Shown: positions 50,196 through 60,052 of the stretch, one piece after another
Position numbering within the stretch: position 1 is the stretch's first letter
Layout of the letters: every line of letters starts with the position of its first letter
Assembly: GCF_002162135.1 (NCBI RefSeq)
Contig: NZ_CP021382.1
Coordinates: 4,834,001-4,898,000 of the forward strand
Direction: 5' to 3'
Source: Cellvibrio sp. PSBB006
GTDB lineage: Bacteria > Pseudomonadota > Gammaproteobacteria > Pseudomonadales > Cellvibrionaceae
DNA: 64,000 bases
Made by a program: the position numbers and the translations under genes
The notes under the pieces: generated by a model
Databases searched by the model: none
What the model was told of the DNA's origin: nothing
The model's input: the letters and a program-made list of their open reading frames with translations, nothing else

Positions 50196-51332
50196 TCAGG
50201 TTCGCGTGCGAGCGCTCGGTCTTACTCCGGCAATTGCTACCAATTCCAGTGTTTCGCCCTCACGTACCACTCTCAGATTGACTTCACTACCGGGGGTGAT
50301 ATCGGCTACCAGAAAGAGCCCCTGGCGAGCATCTGCAACGGACTGGTTATTGATGTGTGTAATGATATCGCCAGGCTTGAGATTGGCGCGATCAGCAGGA
50401 CTATCCTCCAATACGGCCATGACGATAATGCCTGCTGTTCCGTAACGCTTCATCCCTTCAGGTGAGAGCTGATTGGCGTCCAGCCCCAGCCATCCACGTA
50501 CCACACTGCCGTGCTGCACAATCTGCTCAAGGGATTTCATCGCGGAATCCGCCGGTATGGCAAAACTGATGCCAGCTGACGAATCTGTCTCATCCAGGAC
50601 AGCGGTGCTAATACCCAACAAATTGCCGCGCGCATCTATCAAGGCGCCGCCGGAGTTGCCGGGATTTATCGCCGCGTCAGTTTGAATGTAATTCTCGTAT
50701 TCATTATTAGTGCGCAATCCGTAGCGGCCGGTGGCGCTGATGATTCCCAGGCTGACGCTCTGGCCGACGCCAAAGGGGTTGCCGATAGCGAGCACCACGT
50801 CTCCGACTTGCGCTTTAACAGGCTCACCCATCGTAATAGCCGTCAAATTTTCCAATTCAATTTTTAATACCGCAATGTCATTGTCGGGATCAGTCCCAAC
50901 CAGGGTGGCAGCGGTTTCCCGTCCATCGTGCAGCAACACAATAATTTCATCCGCGCCACTGATGACATGGTTATTGGTCAGGATATGCCCATCTTTACTT
51001 ACAATCACCCCTGAGCCGAGTGTGGATTGCATGCGGACTTGTTGTGGGGTGTTGGCGTTATTGAATAAGTGGCGGTAAAGCGGGTGATCAGAGTAACGGT
51101 AGCGGCGCTTGACCAATTTGGTGGTGTAGATGTTGACGACGGAGGGGGCGGCCTTGTTTACCGCATCGGAATAGGACACCGGCCCCCAGTTGCCTGATAT
51201 GTCAGAGGGAGAAGTTGGTGCGGTATCACTATTCTGACGCAGGTCCGGAAACAGCAATAGCAGTAACACCGCAATTAATAATCCTGCGGTGACAGGCCAT
51301 CCGAGAAAACTGAATAGACGTTGCACTGGCAT
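50196..51332 (-). CDS. algW: DegS/AlgW-type periplasmic serine protease
   Basis: 378 aa. One N-terminal anchor (about 9-28), trypsin-like domain with triad in NNHVISGADE, DPDNDIAVLKI and NPGNSGGALIDARG, and one C-terminal PDZ domain (GWLGLDANQLSPEGM onward). It senses outer-membrane protein stress and cleaves the anti-sigma factor of sigma-E/AlgU. Single PDZ domain favours DegS/AlgW over DegP. Confidence 0.92.
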   Translation of the reverse strand: MPVQRLFSFLGWPVTAGLLIAVLLLLLFPDLRQNSDTAPTSPSDISGNWGPVSYSDAVNKAAPSVVNIYTTKLVKRRYRYSDHPLYRHLFNNANTPQQVRMQSTLGSGVIVSKDGHILTNNHVISGADEIIVLLHDGRETAATLVGTDPDNDIAVLKIELENLTAITMGEPVKAQVGDVVLAIGNPFGVGQSVSLGIISATGRYGLRTNNEYENYIQTDAAINPGNSGGALIDARGNLLGISTAVLDETDSSAGISFAIPADSAMKSLEQIVQHGSVVRGWLGLDANQLSPEGMKRYGTAGIIVMAVLEDSPADRANLKPGDIITHINNQSVADARQGLFLVADITPGSEVNLRVVREGETLELVAIAGVRPSARTRT

Positions 51333-51410
51333 TATTACGCTCCGATTGTCGCATCGGTTGTGGGTGCCAGTACAAGGCCGATGAAATCCTGTGGCTGGTA
51401 AATGACTTCC

Positions 51411-51911
51411 TTAACGCTTTTTATGTGTGTCATCGAAGTCATAGTCATCGGCTGACTCAGTCGGTGTTTTGTGATCCTGATCTTCGTGCAAGCCAAAGTC
51501 TTCACTCAGTGCGCCTTTGGAGCCCGTTGTTTTAGGGGCCCAATCGCGAGGAGGCTCAAAGCTCTGTTCGCTGATGTAGGTTTTTTCTGTGCTCAGCAGG
51601 TTGGCGTTCGCCGCTTCCAGGATTTGTCGACTGATAGCTGGTGTTGCCAGTTTCAATGCGCTATTGGCCAGATGCTCATGCACATCGCGATAAGATTGGG
51701 TCAGGTTATTCACCAGTTGGGAGGTCTGGGCAAAGTGTTCGGCTACATCGCGCTGATAACTTTGCAGGGTGTTTTCTGCCTCATGCAGACGCTGCTCCAA
51801 CTCGCGACTATAAACCTGGGCACGAAACAGGTAGAGCAAAAACGCACCGAGCCCGGCGCCTGCGAGCAGACTGATCAGGCTGGTCAAGACAAGGGTACTG
51901 AGTGAAAACAC
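51411..51911 (-). CDS. zapG: ZapG/YhcB (DUF1043) inner-membrane protein
   Basis: 166 aa. N-terminal membrane helix (about 5-25, LTSLISLLAGAGLGAFLLYL) then a coiled coil (about 30-100) and an acidic tail. It links cell wall synthesis and division. GTG at 51911 with AAGGAG 6 nt upstream is chosen over ATG at 51932, which lacks such support. Confidence 0.86.
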   Translation of the reverse strand: MFSLSTLVLTSLISLLAGAGLGAFLLYLFRAQVYSRELEQRLHEAENTLQSYQRDVAEHFAQTSQLVNNLTQSYRDVHEHLANSALKLATPAISRQILEAANANLLSTEKTYISEQSFEPPRDWAPKTTGSKGALSEDFGLHEDQDHKTPTESADDYDFDDTHKKR

Positions 51912-52085
51912 AAAACTCTCCTTACACTGCATAAAATATCTGCCCTGGGCTTATGGCGCGGGCAGGGGTCGGGCGTGCACATTATATACACGAATGTATT
52001 ATACGGTCTTTAGTGTGGATTAAATCGCCATTATTTGTAGCCGCTCACTCAATGTTGGGTGGGTATCCTAACGAAGCGGGTAAAT

Positions 52086-52748
52086 ATGACTGTAAACAAA
52101 CAAGATGATTCTCAATTTTTTTTACCTGGCCCATCGGGCCTGATTGAGTCCCGGCTGACACAGCCTGATGAACAAGGTGCTTTGGCGGATAAGCATCTGG
52201 TGGTTGTGATTTGTCATCCCCATCCGGTTCACGGTGGAACCATGGATAACAAAGTGATAACGACGCTGGAGAGAACCTATCGGGATCTGGGTGTTACAAC
52301 CGTGTGCTTTAACTTTCGTGGGGTAGGGAAGAGTGAGGGCGTATTTGATAACGCGGTGGGTGAGGTAGATGATCTGTTGGCGGTCATAGGTTGGGTCAAC
52401 GACCAATATCCCGCGTCCGGTTTGCTGTTGGCAGGTTTTTCATTTGGCTCTTCTATTGCTGCCCAGGCTTGTTATCGTGTGCCGAACGTCCGACATCTGC
52501 TCCTGGTGGCGCCGCCGGTAGAGCGGTATTCCTACGACCAGGCGGGGCATTTTCCCTGCGCAGTTATCGTGGTTCAGGGGGACCGTGATGAGCGCGTCAA
52601 TTCGGCAGGTGTGCATACCTGGATTGCCGGATTGAAATCACCGGTAGAATTGCTGCGATATAAAGAAGCGAGTCATTTCTTTCATGGTTACCTGACCCGT
52701 CTCAAACAGGATTTATCGCCATTGATTTTGCGTCATCTGGGTGATTGA
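52086..52748 (+). CDS. Alpha/beta hydrolase
   Basis: 220 aa. CHPHPVHGGTMDNKVI near residue 45, nucleophile Ser in LAGFSFGSSIAAQ and His in EASHFFHGYL. This is the widespread short hydrolase group (YfgC-unrelated, COG2945-like) with unknown substrate. ATG 52086 is chosen; a GTG at 52059 is also open. Between zapG (divergent) and zapE. Confidence 0.85.
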   Translation: MTVNKQDDSQFFLPGPSGLIESRLTQPDEQGALADKHLVVVICHPHPVHGGTMDNKVITTLERTYRDLGVTTVCFNFRGVGKSEGVFDNAVGEVDDLLAVIGWVNDQYPASGLLLAGFSFGSSIAAQACYRVPNVRHLLLVAPPVERYSYDQAGHFPCAVIVVQGDRDERVNSAGVHTWIAGLKSPVELLRYKEASHFFHGYLTRLKQDLSPLILRHLGD

Positions 52749-52835
52749 GGCGTTTATCTGCCAGATTGCCTCCCGCAGCCAACGCGGTTACAGTGGCGCT
52801 CGCCCCATCGTTGTTATTGAGTTATTTACTTGTCT

Positions 52836-53951
52836 ATGAACCCTTCTCCTCTTGAACGCTACCGGCGCGACCTGGAACGGCCGGATTTTCGTCACGATCC
52901 AGCCCAGGCGTTAGCAGTGGATCTGTTGCAAAAGCTTTATGAGACTCTAATCGCCAGCCATGCAGAGCGTGAACCGAACGGTTTTCTGTCCTGGTTGAGC
53001 CAGCGTTTTACAAAGCGTGAGCTCAAGCCTATTAAGGGGTTGTACTTTTGGGGCGGTGTCGGTCGAGGCAAAACCTACCTGATGGACAATTTCTATGAAA
53101 GCCTGCCGTTTGAGCAAAAGATGCGTGTGCATTTCCACCGCTTTATGCGGCGCGTACACGCTGAACTGAAAAAGCTTGGTGGCCATAAAAACCCTTTACA
53201 AAAAGTGGCTGAAACCATCAGCCGGGAAGCTCGGGTGATTTGTTTTGATGAGTTTTTTGTCTCCGATATCACGGATGCCATGATCCTCGGAACGCTGATG
53301 GAAGAATTGTTCAAGCGCGGCGTGATCTTGGTAGCCACCTCTAATATTGAGCCGGACGGTCTTTATAAAGATGGTTTGCAGCGTGCCCGTTTTTTGCCAG
53401 CTATTGCCCTGCTTAAAGAGCATACCCAGGTGGTCAACATAGATGGCGGTGTAGATTATCGGTTGCGCGCTCTGGAACAGGCTGAGCTCTACTATTCGCC
53501 TCTGGGTGAAGCGGCGGAACAGAATTTGATGGCGTGCTTCCAGGCGCTCGTACCCTGTAGTGACGAGATTGAGTCGAACCTTCAGATTGAGATCGAAGGC
53601 CGTTCGATTGCAGTGCGTTATGTGGCAGAAGATGTGGTGTGGTTCGACTTCGGCGCGATTTGTGACGGGCCTCGTTCGCAGAATGACTATATTGAGTTGG
53701 CGCGTGAATATCACTCGGTCGTTATCAGCAATGTGCCAGGAATGGGGCGCGATAACGACGACCAGGCACGTCGGTTTATCAATCTCGTCGACGAATTTTA
53801 TGATCGCCATGTGAAATTGGTTCTTTCGGCGGCTCGGCCGTTAGCTGGCATTTATAGCGAGGGAAAGCTGAGTTTTGAGTTCCAGCGAACAATCAGTCGT
53901 TTGCTGGAGATGCAAAGTCGCGAATATCTCGCCAAGCCGCACCGCCCTTGA
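52836..53951 (+). CDS. zapE: Cell division AFG1-like ATPase ZapE
   Basis: 371 aa. Walker A WGGVGRGKTYLMDNF near residue 73, Walker B ICFDEFFVSDITDA, and sensor region LVATSNIEPDGLY. It destabilises FtsZ polymers and may also act in protein quality control. Upstream of rplM as usual. Confidence 0.92.
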   Translation: MNPSPLERYRRDLERPDFRHDPAQALAVDLLQKLYETLIASHAEREPNGFLSWLSQRFTKRELKPIKGLYFWGGVGRGKTYLMDNFYESLPFEQKMRVHFHRFMRRVHAELKKLGGHKNPLQKVAETISREARVICFDEFFVSDITDAMILGTLMEELFKRGVILVATSNIEPDGLYKDGLQRARFLPAIALLKEHTQVVNIDGGVDYRLRALEQAELYYSPLGEAAEQNLMACFQALVPCSDEIESNLQIEIEGRSIAVRYVAEDVVWFDFGAICDGPRSQNDYIELAREYHSVVISNVPGMGRDNDDQARRFINLVDEFYDRHVKLVLSAARPLAGIYSEGKLSFEFQRTISRLLEMQSREYLAKPHRP

Positions 53952-54060
53952 GCCGGTCGGGTTTGCATGAGCAGAAAATCCCCTTGAAAAGGTAATGTCA
54001 GTTGTGTAGTATTCGCGCTCTTTTTGGGTGGGTCACACCACATTAACAGGCAGGAATAAC

Positions 54061-54489
54061 ATGAAGACATATAGTGCCAAAGCAGAATCCGTCGCTCGCG
54101 ACTGGTTCATCGTCGATGCGGCGGGGAAAACCCTCGGTCGTATGGCGGCAGAAATTGCCTCGCGTCTGCGCGGCAAGCACAAACCTGAGTACACTCCCCA
54201 CGTGGATACCGGCGATTACATTGTTGTCATCAACGCTGAAAAAGTGCGCGTAACCGGTAAGAAGTTGACTGATAAAATTTATTATCATCACACCAACCAC
54301 ATTGGCGGCATTAAGGCTATCAGCTTTGAAAAGCTGATTGAAAAGGCTCCTGAGCGCACCATCCAGATTGCGGTTAAAGGCATGTTGCCGAAAGGTCCGC
54401 TGGGTCGTGCAATGTTCAAGAAGTTGAAAGTGTACGCAGGTAATGAGCATCCGCATGCTGCTCAGCAACCTCAAGAACTGAATATCTAA
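54061..54489 (+). CDS. rplM: 50S ribosomal protein L13
   Basis: 142 aa, full length. [20 protein letters not shown] at the start and [20 protein letters not shown] near the end. AGGCAGGAA precedes the ATG. Cotranscribed with rpsI 10 nt downstream. Confidence 0.96.
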   Translation: MKTYSAKAESVARDWFIVDAAGKTLGRMAAEIASRLRGKHKPEYTPHVDTGDYIVVINAEKVRVTGKKLTDKIYYHHTNHIGGIKAISFEKLIEKAPERTIQIAVKGMLPKGPLGRAMFKKLKVYAGNEHPHAAQQPQELNI

Positions 54490-54499
54490 GGGGTCTGAC

Positions 54500-54892
54500 A
54501 TGGCTGCAACTCAATATTACGGTACCGGTCGTCGCAAGACCTCTACCGCTCGTGTTTTTATCACCGCTGGCAGCGGTACCATCACTGTGAATGATCGTCC
54601 GTTGGACGAGTATTTTGGTCGTCCGGTGTCACGCATGATCGTTCGTCAACCATTAGAAAATGTTGGTCTGACCGATAAGTTCGACGTAAATGTCACTGTG
54701 AGTGGTGGTGGCAGCTTCGGTCAGGCGGGCGCTATTCGCCACGGTTTGACCCGTGCGTTGATGGAGTACGATGAATCTCTGCGTTCACCCTTGCGTAAAG
54801 CTGGTTTTGTTACTCGCGATTCGCGTGAAGTGGAGCGTAAGAAAGTGGGTCTGCGTAAAGCACGTAAGAGACCACAATACTCCAAGCGTTAA
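54500..54892 (+). CDS. rpsI: 30S ribosomal protein S9
   Basis: 130 aa. [16 protein letters not shown] at the start and the conserved tail [12 protein letters not shown] that reaches the ribosomal P site. Confidence 0.96.
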   Translation: MAATQYYGTGRRKTSTARVFITAGSGTITVNDRPLDEYFGRPVSRMIVRQPLENVGLTDKFDVNVTVSGGGSFGQAGAIRHGLTRALMEYDESLRSPLRKAGFVTRDSREVERKKVGLRKARKRPQYSKR

Positions 54893-54933
54893 TTTTTTGC
54901 TGGCTGGTTTTCCGGCGAGCGACAGTTCTTCGC

Positions 54934-54967
54934 AAACGCCCAAGCCGTCAGCGGCTTGGGCGTTTTT
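54934..54967 (+). terminator. Intrinsic terminator after rpsI
   Basis: CGCCCAAGCCG-TCA-GCGGCTTGGGCG followed by seven T; very stable. Confidence 0.93.
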
Positions 54968-55130
54968 TTATGCCTTCTGTTTATAATCCGCTGCATACAT
55001 GTGGTTATTCTTGTAAGCGGCGCTTAATTTCATTAAGATTGGCCATTTTTTGCGTATCTCAAAAATAATTCTAAATCATTGAATTCTAGTGATTTACAGG
55101 CCGTTGGAAGCTGTTAGGGGAGAATTCGTC

Positions 55131-55724
55131 ATGACCAATGACGTAGTAAACAAAACGCGTCGCCGCGTTCTCACTGCTGCTACATCCGTGGTGGGTGCGG
55201 TAGGTGTGATAGGTGTAGCTGTTCCTTTTGTAGGTTCCTGGAATCCCAGCGCCAAGGCGAGGGCAGCAGGTGCTCCAGTTAAAGCCAATATTGGCAAGAT
55301 TGAGCCTGGTCAAATGATTACGGTGGAGTGGCGAGGCAAGCCAATTTATATCGTACGTCGTACACCGGAAGCGCTTGAAGGTCTCAAAAAAGTTGAAGAC
55401 ATGTTGCGCGATCCTAATTCCGAAGCTCCGCAGCAGCCGGAATACGCCCAGAACCAATATCGCTCCATTAAAGAAGAGTTCCTGATTCTTCTTGGGCTTT
55501 GCACTCACCTCGGTTGTGCACCTATGTATCGTCCTGATGTTGGTGCGCAGGATCTTGGTGGCGAGGAGTGGCAGGGTGGCTTCTTTTGTCCTTGTCATGG
55601 CTCCAAATTTGATCTGGCCGGTCGGGTTTATCAAGGTGTTCCCGCACCGATTAACCTGGAAATACCACCGCACTCTTATGAGAGCGATAACGTGGTCATC
55701 ATCGGTGTGGATCAGGAGGCATAA
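55131..55724 (+). CDS. petA: Rieske iron-sulfur subunit of cytochrome bc1
   Basis: 197 aa. Twin-arginine signal anchor TRRRVLTAATSVVGAVG at the N-terminus; [2Fe-2S] ligands in CTHLGCAP and CPCHGSKFDLAGRV. It moves electrons from quinol to cytochrome c1. ATG 55131 has GGGGAG upstream; the frame is open from 55089. 2 nt before the cytochrome b/c1 gene. Confidence 0.94.
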   Translation: MTNDVVNKTRRRVLTAATSVVGAVGVIGVAVPFVGSWNPSAKARAAGAPVKANIGKIEPGQMITVEWRGKPIYIVRRTPEALEGLKKVEDMLRDPNSEAPQQPEYAQNQYRSIKEEFLILLGLCTHLGCAPMYRPDVGAQDLGGEEWQGGFFCPCHGSKFDLAGRVYQGVPAPINLEIPPHSYESDNVVIIGVDQEA

Positions 55725-55726
55725 GA

Positions 55727-57778
55727 ATGAATTGGTTGACTGGATTGTGGCAGTGGGTTGATAAGCGCTTACCTGTACAGCGTGCCTGGGATACCCACAT
55801 GGGCAAATATTATGCCCCTAAGAACTTTAACTTCTGGTATTTCTTCGGCGTGTTGTCATTACTGGTTCTGGTAAATCAGTTGGTGACGGGTATCTGGCTA
55901 ACCATGAGCTTTACGCCCACCGCAGAAGGCGCTTTTGCTTCCGTTGAGTACATCATGCGTGATGTTGATTACGGCTGGTTGCTGCGCTACATGCACTCTA
56001 CCGGCGCTTCAGCGTTCTTCGTTGTTGTTTATCTGCATATGTTCCGTGGCTTGATGTACGGCTCTTATAAAGCGCCGCGCGAACTGGTGTGGATCTTCGG
56101 TATGACTATTTATCTGGTGCTAATGGCTGAAGCCTTTATGGGTTACGTTTTGCCTTGGGGGCAGATGTCCTATTGGGGGGCTCAGGTAATTGTTTCCTTG
56201 TTCGGTGCGATCCCGGTTGTTGGTGAAGATCTGGTGCAGTGGATTCGCGGTGATTACCTGATTTCCGGTGTTACCTTGAATCGCTTCTTTGCACTTCATG
56301 TGGTTGCTATGCCGATTGTGCTGCTCGCATTAGTTGTACTGCACTTGCTGGCACTTCACGAAGTGGGCTCCAATAACCCCGATGGTGTTGAAATCAAGAA
56401 AAACAAAGATGAGAACGGTATTCCTCGCGATGGTGTTCCCTTCCATCCGTTTTATACAGTCCATGATCTGGTTGGTATTACCGTTTTCCTGTTTGTTTTC
56501 TGTTTCGTTATTTTCTTTATGCCGGAGATGGGCGGATTCTTCCTGGAGTACGCTAACTTTGAAGAAGCCAACAATCTCAAGACGCCACCACACATTGCGC
56601 CTGTTTGGTACTTCACTCCCTTCTATGCCATTTTGCGTGCGGTGACGTTTGATATCGGCCCATTGAATTCCAAGTTCCTTGGTCTGATTGCTATGGGTGC
56701 TGCGATAGCCATCCTGTTTGTGTTGCCTTGGCTGGATAAAAGCCCGGTTAAATCCATTCGCTACAAGGGAACGTTCAGTCGCATTGCCCTATTGGTATTC
56801 GCTGCCTCCTTTGTGATTCTGGGTTACCTGGGTGTGAAATCTCCGACACCGGGTCGTACGCTGCTGGCGCAAATTTGTACCATCCTCTACTTCGCCTACT
56901 TTATCGGTATGCCTTTCTGGACCCGTCGCGAAAAAACCTTGCCCGAACCGACGCGAGTGCAAAGTAAAGGCTTGCCGTTGTCGATGGTTCTGGGTGGTTT
57001 TGCGCTCTTCATCGTATTGGTAATTGTGCCGATCAAGGCGGTGGGTGCAGAGAGCGAGTTCAAGTGCGGCACCATTGAATGTGATGTGATGGAGCCGGAC
57101 CTGTCTAATAAGGAATCCCTGCAGCGTGGTGCTAAATATTTTGTGAACTATTGCATGGGATGTCATGCGGCAAAGTTCTCTCGCTATGAGCGTGTGGCAG
57201 ATGATCTGGGCATTCCGCACAACTTGATGATGGACAACATGGTCTTCACCGACCAGCGTATCGGTGGTTTGATGGAGATCTCCCTGCGTCCGGCTCAGGC
57301 TAAGACCTGGTTTGGTGTGGTACCCCCGGATCTTTCATTGGTTGCGCGTGCCCGCTCACCGGAATGGTTATATACCTACCTCCGTAATTTCTATGAAGAC
57401 GACACCCGGCCTTGGGGGGTTAATAACCGTGTCTTTCCAAACGTCGGTATGCCTCACGTGATGATTGGTGCGCAAGGACTGCTTGAGTGCGGTCCAGGCC
57501 CCAAGTTGGCTGCAGGTGGTGGCGTATTGCGTGACAATCTTGGCAATCCTGAAATGGATGAGCATTGCGGAGCGCTTACAGAAGGCTCGATTAAAGGTAC
57601 TATGACCGGAGAAGAGTTTGATCGCGCGATTTACGATCTGGTGAATTTCCTGGAGTACCTCGGAGAGCCTGCCGCCATGCAGCGTGAACGTATGGGTGTG
57701 TTCGTGCTCTTTTTCCTGGCGGTACTTTTCGTATTCACCTTCTTGCTCAACCGCGAATACTGGAAAGGTATTCATTGA
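55727..57778 (+). CDS. petBC: Fused cytochrome b / cytochrome c1 of bc1 complex
   Basis: 683 aa in one uninterrupted frame. Residues 1 to about 410 are cytochrome b: haem ligands H90/H104 and H191/H206, and the Qo motif reads PVWY (292-295) where PEWY is the textbook form. A hydrophobic segment (about 417-441) ending AVGA|E looks like the cytochrome c1 signal, and residues 442-683 are c1 with C476-x2-C479-H480 and a C-terminal anchor (about 655-675). It resembles the fbcH fusion, which is cut by signal peptidase into two subunits. Pseudomonas has separate genes (from memory). Confidence 0.93.
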   Translation: MNWLTGLWQWVDKRLPVQRAWDTHMGKYYAPKNFNFWYFFGVLSLLVLVNQLVTGIWLTMSFTPTAEGAFASVEYIMRDVDYGWLLRYMHSTGASAFFVVVYLHMFRGLMYGSYKAPRELVWIFGMTIYLVLMAEAFMGYVLPWGQMSYWGAQVIVSLFGAIPVVGEDLVQWIRGDYLISGVTLNRFFALHVVAMPIVLLALVVLHLLALHEVGSNNPDGVEIKKNKDENGIPRDGVPFHPFYTVHDLVGITVFLFVFCFVIFFMPEMGGFFLEYANFEEANNLKTPPHIAPVWYFTPFYAILRAVTFDIGPLNSKFLGLIAMGAAIAILFVLPWLDKSPVKSIRYKGTFSRIALLVFAASFVILGYLGVKSPTPGRTLLAQICTILYFAYFIGMPFWTRREKTLPEPTRVQSKGLPLSMVLGGFALFIVLVIVPIKAVGAESEFKCGTIECDVMEPDLSNKESLQRGAKYFVNYCMGCHAAKFSRYERVADDLGIPHNLMMDNMVFTDQRIGGLMEISLRPAQAKTWFGVVPPDLSLVARARSPEWLYTYLRNFYEDDTRPWGVNNRVFPNVGMPHVMIGAQGLLECGPGPKLAAGGGVLRDNLGNPEMDEHCGALTEGSIKGTMTGEEFDRAIYDLVNFLEYLGEPAAMQRERMGVFVLFFLAVLFVFTFLLNREYWKGIH

Positions 57779-57803
57779 GGTTCAGGCAGGTAGCGCGTTG
57801 CTG

Positions 57804-57830
57804 CGGGCGGTACTCTTACCGCCCGTTTTC
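57804..57830 (+). terminator. Intrinsic terminator after petBC
   Basis: CGGGCGGTA-CTCT-TACCGCCCG followed by TTTTCGTTTT. Confidence 0.9.
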
Positions 57831-57862
57831 GTTTTAAGGTCGAGGTTATTGAGGTGCAATCC

Positions 57863-58501
57863 ATGGGAGTGGTCAGTAAACGCTCAGTCATGACGTTGTT
57901 TTCCGATGCGCGGGATCATTACAGTCATCGGGTAAGGATCGTATTGGCGGAAAAAGGCGTCACTGTAGAAGTAGTGGATGTTGATCTTAAACACAAGCCG
58001 GAAGAGTTGGCTGATTTAAATCCCTACAATACCTTGCCAACCCTGGTTGATCGGGATGATTTATCGCTCTATGAATCCAAGGTCATCATGGAATATATTG
58101 ATGAACGCTTCCCGCATCCTCCGTTGTTGCCCGTATATCCGGTGGCACGTGCCAAGAGTCGTTTGTGGATGTATCGTCTGGAGCGTGATTGGTCTCCTTT
58201 AGTTGATACGATTCTGGGTAGCAAAAACAAAGAGCATGTCGCTCGGGCGCGCAAGGATTTAAAAGAAAGTTTTGTCAGTATTGCCCCTATTTTCTCCGAA
58301 AAGCCGTTCTTCATGAGCGATGATTTTACGATCGTAGATTGCTGTCTTGGTCCTATCCTGTGGCGCTTGTCATTGATGGAAATAGAATTACCCAAAACCA
58401 GGCAGACACAACCACTGCTGAATTACATGGAGCGCTTGTTCCAACGAGAAGCATTTCAATCCAGCCTGACGGAGCCGGAGCGAGAAATGTTCAAGGCATG
58501 A
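57863..58501 (+). CDS. sspA: Stringent starvation protein A
   Basis: 212 aa glutathione-S-transferase fold. Starts [40 protein letters not shown] is typical. It binds RNA polymerase and modulates stress transcription. GAGGTG precedes the ATG; a GTG at 57854 would add three residues. Confidence 0.93.
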   Translation: MGVVSKRSVMTLFSDARDHYSHRVRIVLAEKGVTVEVVDVDLKHKPEELADLNPYNTLPTLVDRDDLSLYESKVIMEYIDERFPHPPLLPVYPVARAKSRLWMYRLERDWSPLVDTILGSKNKEHVARARKDLKESFVSIAPIFSEKPFFMSDDFTIVDCCLGPILWRLSLMEIELPKTRQTQPLLNYMERLFQREAFQSSLTEPEREMFKA

Positions 58502-58572
58502 TTGTGCAGTTATCTAAATCCATCCAGCAGTCAACGCGCTAAACGATACGTAACAATGGAGTGAGTGATCCC

Positions 58573-58980
58573 ATGTCCATGACATCCAGTCGGCCTTATA
58601 TGATTCGTGCTTTATATGAGTGGATAGTCGACAACAATTGCACGCCCTACATTTTGGTGGACGCCCACGTCCAGGGCGTCGAAGTACCGCAACAATATGT
58701 CAACAAAGACGGTCAAATTATCCTGAATATTGCTCCGTCTGCCCTGAAGGATCTGTTTATCGGTTTGGAGGCTATTTCATTCAGCGCCCGTTTCGGCGGT
58801 GTGCCTTTTGATCTCTTTATTCCCTGTGGTGCGGTGTTAGGGATATACGCACGTGAAAACGGGCAAGGCATGATGTTTGAAGCTGAGTCCAATACCCGTC
58901 CGCCATCACCTCCCGAGCCAACCCCGGCGGGTGGTGCTGATAGCTCTCAAAAACGCCCCAGTTTGCGCGTCGTTAAATAG
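58573..58980 (+). CDS. sspB: ClpXP adaptor SspB
   Basis: 135 aa. RPYMIRALYEWIVDNNCTPYI at the start, FGGVPFDLFIPCGAVLGIYA in the core, a Pro-rich linker and the ClpX-binding tail RPSLRVVK. It delivers ssrA-tagged proteins to ClpXP. GTG 58561 is an alternative start. Confidence 0.93.
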   Translation: MSMTSSRPYMIRALYEWIVDNNCTPYILVDAHVQGVEVPQQYVNKDGQIILNIAPSALKDLFIGLEAISFSARFGGVPFDLFIPCGAVLGIYARENGQGMMFEAESNTRPPSPPEPTPAGGADSSQKRPSLRVVK

Positions 58981-59069
58981 GCATTGTTACTAAGGCCAAC
59001 ATCAATGTTGATGAGTGTTACCAATCGTTAACCTTGTTGTCTCTTCTCCAGTTTTGTTGATCTAAATGA

Positions 59070-59097
59070 AATAGCACTTAGACCTAAGTGCTATTTA
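59070..59097 (+). terminator. Hairpin/terminator after sspB
   Basis: AAATAGCACTTA-GACC-TAAGTGCTATTT, perfect 12-bp stem followed by ATTAG; probably a weak bidirectional terminator. The rest of the 58981-59213 gap shows a short CAACAT/ATGTTG palindrome only. Confidence 0.65.
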
Positions 59098-59213
59098 TTA
59101 GAACTATTGTTGATTACCGATTATCTAATATCTCGATAACTTCTTTGTGAGCCTGAAATAACTGGCTGATACTAAACGCGTTCTAATAAAAATGAATTAT
59201 CTGGAGTATTTTT

Positions 59214-59831
59214 ATGGCGATGTTGCAGCATACCCTCGGTGTCTTTATCAATCCTGATCGTGAATGGCAAAGAATTCGCAATGAGCGTCACTCGTTTATC
59301 CGAGTGTTTTTAGTTCACACGCCACTGTTAGCATTGATTCCGGTTATTGCAGCTTATTTCGGTGTAACCCAAATAGGTTGGAGTGTAGGTAATGGCGGCG
59401 TGGTAAAACTCACTGCACAAAGCGCTTTGTGGTTGTGCTTGGGCGCCTATGTGGCGCAGCTGGTTGCCGTTTATATTTTGGGTGAGTACATCAATTGGAT
59501 GTCGCGTAGTTTTGGGGTTGCCGATGACGCCCACCAACGTCATTACGAAGGTACCGCCTTGGCTGTGTATTCATCAGCGCCTATGATGTTGGCCGGCATC
59601 ATCTTGTTGTATCCGCAATTATGGGTCGTTGCCAGTGTGTTTATTGTGGCCGCCTGTTATTCCGTTTATTTGATTTATGAAGGTATTCCAATCCTGATGA
59701 ATATACCAAAAGAGCGCGGCTTCATTTACGCCAGCTCGGTCATTACGGTGGGGCTTGTACTTGCGGTTGTGGTACTGGTCGCGACCGTTATTGTGTGGGG
59801 CTCAGGCTTTGGGCCGATATACACAAACTGA
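59214..59831 (+). CDS. Yip1 domain membrane protein
   Basis: 205 aa, five or six membrane helices. INPDREWQRIRNERHSFIRVF near residue 12 then GWSVGNGG and the YEGTALAVYSSAPMMLAGII core are typical of bacterial Yip1-domain proteins. Function unknown. Monocistronic, with a terminator downstream. Confidence 0.85.
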   Translation: MAMLQHTLGVFINPDREWQRIRNERHSFIRVFLVHTPLLALIPVIAAYFGVTQIGWSVGNGGVVKLTAQSALWLCLGAYVAQLVAVYILGEYINWMSRSFGVADDAHQRHYEGTALAVYSSAPMMLAGIILLYPQLWVVASVFIVAACYSVYLIYEGIPILMNIPKERGFIYASSVITVGLVLAVVVLVATVIVWGSGFGPIYTN

Positions 59832-59854
59832 TAAAAAGCTTATTTACTTGATCA

Positions 59855-59885
59855 TAAAAACGGGTGGCTTATGCTGCCCGTTTTT
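59855..59885 (+). terminator. Intrinsic terminator after Yip1 gene
   Basis: AAAAACGGGTGGC-TTATGCT-GCCCGTTTTT with an imperfect centre and T5. Confidence 0.75.
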
Positions 59886-59939
59886 CATTTGGGGTTCATA
59901 AAAATGACATATGACGTTTTTATGAAGCAAGCGTGGGTT

Positions 59940-59957
59940 CGTCACATAACTGTAACA
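59940..59957 (+). promoter_or_regulatory. Pho box upstream of pstS
   Basis: CGTCACATAACTGTAACA fits the PhoB consensus CTGTCATAWAWCTGTAACA at most positions. A second half-box may lie at 59898-59916 on the other strand. It ends 95 nt before pstS. Confidence 0.7.
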
Positions 59958-60052
59958 AAGCCCCGTTAGAGTGCATCGCAGGGATGAGATTACTCACCTG
60001 TCAGCAGACGAGTTTTTAAGTCTTTGTATCCAAATGAACTCAGGAGCGCTCA

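Noticed and set aside
53636..53660. tRNA T-loop-like GGTTCGA string
   Set aside because: It lies inside zapE with no cloverleaf around it. No tRNA gene was found in the window by eye.
58981..59030. Third copy of the foldback element (CAACATCAATGTTG)
   Set aside because: Only the small CAACAT/ATGTTG palindrome is shared in style; the rest of the 52-nt core and the outer arms are missing.
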